A stretch of 13,050 nt of DNA from an uncultured Bacilli bacterium. Lineage in GTDB: Bacteria > Bacillota_I > Bacilli_A > RF39 > UBA660. The stretch spans positions 1 to 13,050 of the forward strand of contig CANQIR010000016.1 of assembly GCA_947624095.1 (NCBI GenBank), given 5' to 3'. A model generated the notes under the pieces. It was not told the origin of the DNA. It ran no database searches and was given only the letters and a program-made list of their open reading frames with translations. The translations under genes were made by a program, and so were the position numbers. Shown one piece after another: positions 7,174 to 13,050 of the stretch; position 1 is the stretch's first letter; every line of letters starts with the position of its first letter.

Positions 7174-7199
7174 CTTTATTAACTTGTTAAAAGGAAATT

Positions 7200-7282
7200 T
7201 GGGGATAAAGTTAATAAGTTGATTATTTACTGAAATAATGGGCTTTTAAATGGGGATAAAATTGGGGATTTCTTGTGAATAG
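7200..7282. promoter_or_regulatory. Array of weaker, same-orientation DnaA-like boxes
   Basis: TGGGGATAA occurs twice (7200-7208 and 7251-7259; minus-strand TTATCCCCA, one mismatch to consensus). A related TGGGGATTT is at 7263-7271, and TGTGAATAG (CTATTCACA on minus, one mismatch) is at 7274-7282. All point the same way as the perfect box at 7165. Confidence 0.6.
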
Positions 7283-7310
7283 AGATGTTTAATAAATTTA
7301 GTACTTTTAA

Positions 7311-7319
7311 TTTTCCACA
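7311..7319 (+). promoter_or_regulatory. DnaA box upstream of dnaA
   Basis: TTTTCCACA, one mismatch from TTATCCACA, 49 bp before the dnaA start. Its place suggests a role in dnaA autoregulation, but this is inference. Confidence 0.55.
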
Positions 7320-7367
7320 AGATGAGATAAAATAATTTTACGAAATGACAGACTGTGGGGTGGAGAG

Positions 7368-8726
7368 ATGATTACAGATGATATCTGGAAGAATTTTTTA
7401 CAGCTAATAAGTAATGAAACTAATCCCGTTTCCTACGCTACATGGTTTGCCAATATTAAACTTTTATCGTCAAATAATGAAAAAATAGTAATAGAAGTAC
7501 CAGAAGAAATCCATATGCAAATACTGGGAAATAATTATTATGATTTAATAGAAAAAACTTTTAATACATTAACAGGAAAAATATATGATATCGAATTTGT
7601 TTTAAAAGGAAAAATTCCACCTGCTGTACCAGATAATGTAATAGAAGAAGTTGTTGATTTACAGGAATTTGATCAAAAATTTAGTCCTAATTTGGATTCA
7701 AGAATGACTTTTGATAACTTTGTGGTTGGAGATACTAATCGATTTGCTAAAACTGCCGCATTAGCAGTAGCAGAAGCTCCAGGAAAAATATATAACCCGT
7801 TATTTATATATGGCCGTAGTGGTCTTGGGAAAACTCATTTGATGCATGCAATTGGAAATTACATAGTAGAAAATAGTAATTTAAAAGTATTATATGCACC
7901 AAGTGAAGAATTTAGAGATGATTTTACAGGAATAGCTAATACTAAGGATTATGAAAACTCATTTGATTATGCAAATAACTTTAAAAATAAATATCGAAAT
8001 GTCGATGTGTTGATGATAGATGATATTCAGTTGTTAGTAGGTGCTGATAAAACACAGACAGAATTTTTTAATACTTTTAATGATTTACAAAGAAGAAATA
8101 AACAGATAATTATTAGTTCTGATAGATCACCGGATGATTTAAAAGTATTACAAGAAAGACTGCGAAGTAGGTTTACAATGGGTTTACCGGTGGATATATT
8201 TCCGCCAGATTTTGAACTTAGGTGTTTAATATTAAAGGATAAATTAAAGAATTTTTCTTTTGCGGATAAAGTTACGGAAGAAGCTATTGAATATATTGCT
8301 AGCAATTGTGATGGTGATGTTAGAGCTTTAGAGGGGACTTTAAATCGACTGGCGGCGATGGTAGCAATGAATGTACCGGGAAAGATTACTTTAGAAGTAG
8401 CTATTGATTATTTAAAAGATTATGTTAATAAGAACCCATATATTAACAATCAAATATCTAGTGTACAAAAAGCGGTGGCGGATTATTATAAAATTACTGT
8501 GGATATTTTAAAAAGTAAGAAAAGGAGTGCTAATATAGCTTATCCAAGGCAGATAGCAATGTATTTATGTCGGGTATTAACTGATGAGTCTTTTCCAAGA
8601 ATTGGCTTAGAATTTGGTAATAGAGATCATACGACTGTAATCTATGCGTGTGATAAAATTGAACATGATTTAAAAGAGAATTCACAATTAAAAGAAATAC
8701 TTAATGAAATTAAAGAAAAACTTTGA
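7368..8726 (+). CDS. dnaA: Chromosomal replication initiator DnaA
   Basis: AAA+ initiator that binds DnaA boxes, oligomerises and melts oriC. 452 aa, full length. Domain I is at about 1-80 (DIWKNFLQLI, YATWF), followed by a short linker. The AAA+ core from about 110 has Walker A GRSGLGKTH (149-157), Walker B VLMIDDIQLL (214-223), sensor 1 SSDRSP (240-245) and LQERLRSRF (251-259). Domain IV has RSANIAYPRQIAMYL and the box-binding GNRDHTTVIYACDKI (from residue 417). Walker A reads GRSG where most Bacilli have GGVG or GGSG. The ATG follows GGGGTGGAGAG, with an unusually close SD. It is flanked on both sides by DnaA boxes and is probably co-transcribed with dnaN. Confidence 0.99.
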   Translation: MITDDIWKNFLQLISNETNPVSYATWFANIKLLSSNNEKIVIEVPEEIHMQILGNNYYDLIEKTFNTLTGKIYDIEFVLKGKIPPAVPDNVIEEVVDLQEFDQKFSPNLDSRMTFDNFVVGDTNRFAKTAALAVAEAPGKIYNPLFIYGRSGLGKTHLMHAIGNYIVENSNLKVLYAPSEEFRDDFTGIANTKDYENSFDYANNFKNKYRNVDVLMIDDIQLLVGADKTQTEFFNTFNDLQRRNKQIIISSDRSPDDLKVLQERLRSRFTMGLPVDIFPPDFELRCLILKDKLKNFSFADKVTEEAIEYIASNCDGDVRALEGTLNRLAAMVAMNVPGKITLEVAIDYLKDYVNKNPYINNQISSVQKAVADYYKITVDILKSKKRSANIAYPRQIAMYLCRVLTDESFPRIGLEFGNRDHTTVIYACDKIEHDLKENSQLKEILNEIKEKL

Positions 8727-8757
8727 GATTGTTAAGAATTTGTTAATAACCACATAT

Positions 8758-8766
8758 ATATCCACA
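8758..8766 (+). promoter_or_regulatory. DnaA box in dnaA-dnaN gap
   Basis: ATATCCACA, one mismatch from TTATCCACA, 45 bp before the twin boxes. Confidence 0.65.
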
Positions 8767-8811
8767 GGTTAAAATAGAGATGAGTAAAGGAGATATAAGG
8801 AATAGATAAAG

Positions 8812-8829
8812 TTATCCACTTTATCCACC
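8812..8829 (+). promoter_or_regulatory. Twin abutting DnaA boxes next to the unwinding element
   Basis: TTATCCACT (8812-8820) and TTATCCACC (8821-8829) in direct repeat with no gap, each differing from consensus only at the last base. The arrangement matches the paired boxes that precede the melting region in Bacillus. Confidence 0.82.
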
Positions 8830-8861
8830 TTATTAATATAATTATTAAAATTAATAAATAA
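8830..8861. other. Candidate DNA unwinding element
   Basis: 32 bp with no G or C, starting immediately after the twin DnaA boxes and ending 9 bp before the dnaN SD. It includes TTA-TTA triplets right after the box that fit the DnaA-trio pattern, although the periodicity is lost after two repeats. Confidence 0.75.
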
Positions 8862-8877
8862 GAAAGAAGGAATTGAA

Positions 8878-9996
8878 ATGAAATTTACAATAGAGAAAAA
8901 TATATTGTTAGAAAATTTAAGTAATGTGGCAAAAGCTATATCAACTAAACAAACTAGTCAAGTATTAAGTGGAATTAAATTTGATTTAAATGATGAAGGT
9001 TTATTTTTAACAGCTAGTGATGGGGAATTAACAATTAGAACATTTATTGATAATAAGGAAATAACTAAGGTAGAGAGTCAGGGTTCGATTATTATTCAAA
9101 GTAAATTTATATTAGATATAGTAAGAAAAATGCCTAGTGACTTAGTTAACTTTGAATTAATGGATGGGTATAAAATAAAGATTTATACTGAAGGTAGTCA
9201 ATATGATTTAAATTGTATAGATCCAATGGTTTATCCTAGTTTAAAGTTAGAAGAAAGTAAGAATCCATTAGTTATTAATAGTACAGTATTAAAAACAATT
9301 ATTAATCAGACTTCATTTGCAATTTCAACTCAAGAATTAAGACCATTATTAACGGGAGTTAATTTTAAAATTAATGGCGATGTTTTAGAGTGTATAGCAA
9401 CAGATTCTTATCGTTTAGCAAAGAAGAATGTAAAATTGGATACACCAGTTGAAGAAGAAGTAAATATTGTAATACCAGGAAAAAATATTATCGAACTTGA
9501 TAAGATTATTGGGGAAGATGAAGATATGGAGATGCATATTTTCAATAATAAGGTATTATTTAAGTATAAGAATATTTTATTTCAGACTAATCTATTAAGT
9601 GGAACTTATCCAAATACAAGTAATTTAATTCCGACTGAATTTGATATTATAGTTAATACGAAGTTAAGTGAATATTATTCAGCTATTGATAGAGTGGCTT
9701 TATTAACTTTAGGAAAAGATAAAAATATTGTGAAGATGAAAATTAAGGATGATTCTATGGTTCTTAATTCATATGCATCAGAGATTGGCAAAGGAGAAGC
9801 AGTATTAAGTATAGAAACTTCTAATAATGCGAATATCGATATATCTTTTAGTGCTAGATATATGTTAGAAGCTTTAAAGACTTTAAAGGATGAAGATATA
9901 TTGATACTACTTAATGGAGAGGTTAAACCGATAGTTATTAAGTCAGTAAAAGATGAATCATTAATTCAATTAATATTACCAATTAAAACATACTAG
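8878..9996 (+). CDS. dnaN: DNA polymerase III beta sliding clamp DnaN
   Basis: Ring-shaped processivity clamp of the replicative polymerase and hub for repair proteins. 372 aa, close to the 378 aa of B. subtilis, in three repeated clamp domains. Visible signatures are the N-terminus MKFTIEKNILLENLSNVAKAIS, the domain II start RPLLTGVNFKINGDVLECIA followed by TDSYRLAKK, and the C-terminal IQLILPIKTY, matching the family ending (LILPVRTY). The ATG is 6 nt from GAAGGA. It follows dnaA across the incC-like origin half, and its TAG stop lies inside a terminator stem. Confidence 0.98.
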   Translation: MKFTIEKNILLENLSNVAKAISTKQTSQVLSGIKFDLNDEGLFLTASDGELTIRTFIDNKEITKVESQGSIIIQSKFILDIVRKMPSDLVNFELMDGYKIKIYTEGSQYDLNCIDPMVYPSLKLEESKNPLVINSTVLKTIINQTSFAISTQELRPLLTGVNFKINGDVLECIATDSYRLAKKNVKLDTPVEEEVNIVIPGKNIIELDKIIGEDEDMEMHIFNNKVLFKYKNILFQTNLLSGTYPNTSNLIPTEFDIIVNTKLSEYYSAIDRVALLTLGKDKNIVKMKIKDDSMVLNSYASEIGKGEAVLSIETSNNANIDISFSARYMLEALKTLKDEDILILLNGEVKPIVIKSVKDESLIQLILPIKTY

Positions 9997-10016
9997 ATAG
10001 AGATATCTAGTTTTTT
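9992..10016 (+). terminator. Terminator of dnaA-dnaN
   Basis: Perfect 8-bp stem ACTAGATA / TATCTAGT (9992-9999 with 10004-10011), GAGA loop, six-T run. The dnaN TAG stop (9994-9996) lies in the 5' arm. Confidence 0.88.
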
Positions 10017-10032
10017 AATGGAAAAAATTACC

Positions 10033-10062
10033 AAATTTGACAAATTTCGATAAATTTTGACA
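10033..10062 (+). repeat. Three phased AAATTT blocks with two TTGACA copies upstream of comK-like gene
   Basis: AAATTT occurs at 10033, 10042 and 10052, that is at 9- and 10-bp steps, preceded by A6 at 10022. TTGACA occurs at 10037 and again exactly 20 bp on at 10057. Helically phased A/T tracts usually curve DNA. This block fills the space between the dnaN terminator and the next gene, so it is probably regulatory. No perfect AAAA-N5-TTTT ComK box is present. Confidence 0.6.
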
Positions 10063-10070
10063 AAGAAAAG

Positions 10071-10079
10071 TGATATAAG
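10071..10079 (+). promoter_or_regulatory. Possible extended -10 of the comK-like gene
   Basis: TGATATAAG: TG, one base, then TATAAG. The nearest TTGACA is only 11 bp upstream, so no standard -35 pairs with it. Transcription would begin near 10086, just before the SD. Weak candidate, possibly activator dependent. Confidence 0.35.
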
Positions 10080-10102
10080 GGTGGCGGGAAGGGGGATTTT
10101 AG

Positions 10103-10561
10103 GTGGACAATTATGAGATTAATTATGAAACAATGGCTATAGTACCAATTAACGATAATAAAGCTAAGGTATATGAGTTAGATGATGAAATAGATGTTAA
10201 TTATAGTGCGAGGCGGATTATGGAAGATAGTTGTGAGTATTTTGGTAGTTCTTTAGCTGGTAGGCAACTGGGGACAACTAGTGTAACGGGATTCACTTAT
10301 AAAGTACCGATTCTTATTGAAGAAAGTAAAAGAATTATCTTTTTTCCAACTATTTCACCGGAAGATAGTAATTGTGTTTGGTTAGCTTTAAAATATGTGG
10401 ATATTATCCATAAAGTTGGGAAAAAAGTGTGTATTGAATTTTGTAATGGAAAGAAAATATTATTAGATGTTTCTTATAGAACTATTAATAATCAGTTATT
10501 AAGAGCTTATCAGTTAGATTCGATTATGAGAGAAAGAATAGAAAATATAAAAAACCTTTAA
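10103..10561 (+). CDS. ComK-family transcription regulator, short form
   Basis: 152-aa homologue of ComK, the master regulator of competence in B. subtilis, which binds A/T-rich sites in the minor groove. Family blocks align in order along the protein: SCEYFGSSLAGRQLGT (43-58; B. subtilis SCRFFGSSYAGRKAGT), KVPI (67-70), IIFFPTISP with NCVWL (78-94), FCNGK (113-117), then SYRTINNQLLRA. It lacks about 40 C-terminal residues of the 192-aa B. subtilis protein, a region important there for activation. The start is GTG, 7 nt after AAGGGGG and directly preceded by an in-frame TAG, so no earlier start exists. It stands alone between two terminators, in the place of yaaA. Family membership is strong; a competence role is not shown by the sequence. 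Confidence 0.83.
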   Translation: MDNYEINYETMAIVPINDNKAKVYELDDEIDVNYSARRIMEDSCEYFGSSLAGRQLGTTSVTGFTYKVPILIEESKRIIFFPTISPEDSNCVWLALKYVDIIHKVGKKVCIEFCNGKKILLDVSYRTINNQLLRAYQLDSIMRERIENIKNL

Positions 10562-10575
10562 AATAAGGTTTTTTT
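10549..10575 (+). terminator. Terminator of the comK-like gene
   Basis: Stem AAAAAACCTT / AAGGTTTTTT (10549-10558 with 10565-10574), 6-nt loop, T run to 10575. The TAA stop codon (10559-10561) lies in the loop. The A/T symmetry could also allow function on the other strand. Confidence 0.82.
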
Positions 10576-10585
10576 GTGGTATAAT
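10557..10585 (+). promoter_or_regulatory. Promoter of recF-gyrB, overlapping the preceding terminator
   Basis: Perfect -10 TATAAT (10580-10585) with extended TGG just upstream. The -35 position at 17-bp spacing (10557-10562) reads TTTAAA and falls in the terminator loop. Predicted start is near 10592, giving a leader of about 60 nt. Confidence 0.7.
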
Positions 10586-10651
10586 TTAGTTATGTATAGG
10601 AGTACTAGATAACCTATAAAATTTATATAAGAACTTAAAAGAGGCTTAAAA

Positions 10652-13050
<2,399 letters not shown>

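Larger units (their letters stand above)
7071..7367. other. oriC: Origin of replication, rpmH-dnaA half (incAB-like)
   Basis: This 297-bp gap between divergent rpmH and dnaA holds the rpmH promoter at its left end and many DnaA-box-like 9-mers between 7142 and 7319. Replication outward from here is supported by the switch from all-minus to all-plus genes and by the rpmH/dnaA/dnaN context. I found no coding region and no convincing sigma-A promoter for dnaA. Confidence 0.9.
8727..8877. other. oriC: Origin of replication, dnaA-dnaN half (incC-like)
   Basis: This 151-bp gap contains three one-mismatch DnaA boxes and a pure A/T block. In Bacillus the strand-opening site lies in the same interval. 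No terminator is visible after dnaA, so dnaN is probably read from upstream. Confidence 0.85.

Noticed and set aside
7328..7333. TAAAAT as -10 for dnaA
   Set aside because: No matching -35 upstream, and neighbouring A/T hexamers are equally good, so I cannot place the dnaA promoter.
8371..8384. Degenerate Noc site (ATGTACCGGGAAAG, 11 of 14 matches) inside dnaA
   Set aside because: Breaks the dyad at the central CCCGGG and fits ordinary dnaA codons; the other three sites are perfect.
6570..8726. Possible genetic code 4 (TGA as Trp), as in many small-genome relatives
   Set aside because: mnmG, rnpA and dnaA all end at TGA with family-consistent C-termini, and Trp is encoded by TGG throughout.
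8837..8842. TATAAT upstream of dnaN as a promoter
   Set aside because: No -35 at 16-18 bp; it lies in the pure A/T unwinding element, where such hexamers are expected by chance.
10592..10612. Six-residue leader ORF (MYRSTR) at the predicted recF transcription start
   Set aside because: No ribosome binding site, no regulatory structure and too short to support.

Overview
The window is the replication-origin region of a low-GC Gram-positive bacterium. Gene content and order (noc-rsmG-mnmG-mnmE / jag-yidC-rnpA-rpmH / oriC / dnaA-dnaN / comK-like / recF-gyrB) are the classic Bacillota origin arrangement. The very A/T-rich sequence, strong GGAGG-type ribosome binding sites, compact spacing and standard genetic code (TGA used as stop, TGG as Trp) point to a small-genome member of the Bacilli. 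I cannot name a genus.

Left arm (1-7070, all on the minus strand, transcribed away from the origin). There are two transcription units. The origin-proximal one is rpmH-rnpA-yidC-jag, with a good promoter (TTGACT/TATAAT), an internal terminator-like hairpin between rpmH and rnpA, and a terminator at the jag stop codon. The second is mnmE-mnmG-rsmG-noc, starting from an extended -10 promoter just before mnmE. The noc gene is cut by the window edge. Three perfect copies of the Noc-binding sequence ATTTCCCGGGAAAT lie in this arm: an abutting pair on the upstream half of the mnmE promoter, and one between mnmE and mnmG. Because the last gene of this operon encodes a Noc-type protein, the layout suggests an autoregulated noc operon as well as nucleoid-occlusion loading sites next to the origin.

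Origin. DnaA boxes occur on both sides of dnaA. The 297-bp rpmH-dnaA gap carries a strong cluster plus a run of same-orientation TGGGGATAA variants. The 151-bp dnaA-dnaN gap carries boxes that lead directly into 32 bp of pure A/T, the likely unwinding element. This is a bipartite origin.

Right arm (7368-13050, all plus strand). dnaA and dnaN (initiator and sliding clamp) are followed by a terminator. Then comes a short ComK-family regulator in the interval where Bacillus carries the S4-domain gene yaaA, its own terminator, and a recF-gyrB unit that runs off the window. remB (yaaB), which lies between recF and gyrB in B. subtilis, is absent here.

Most notable points: the NBS/Noc circuit, a Noc without the usual membrane-binding N-terminus, a comK homologue embedded in the origin cluster, an rnpA gene that appears to start with ATT, and terminators that contain the stop codons of the genes they end.
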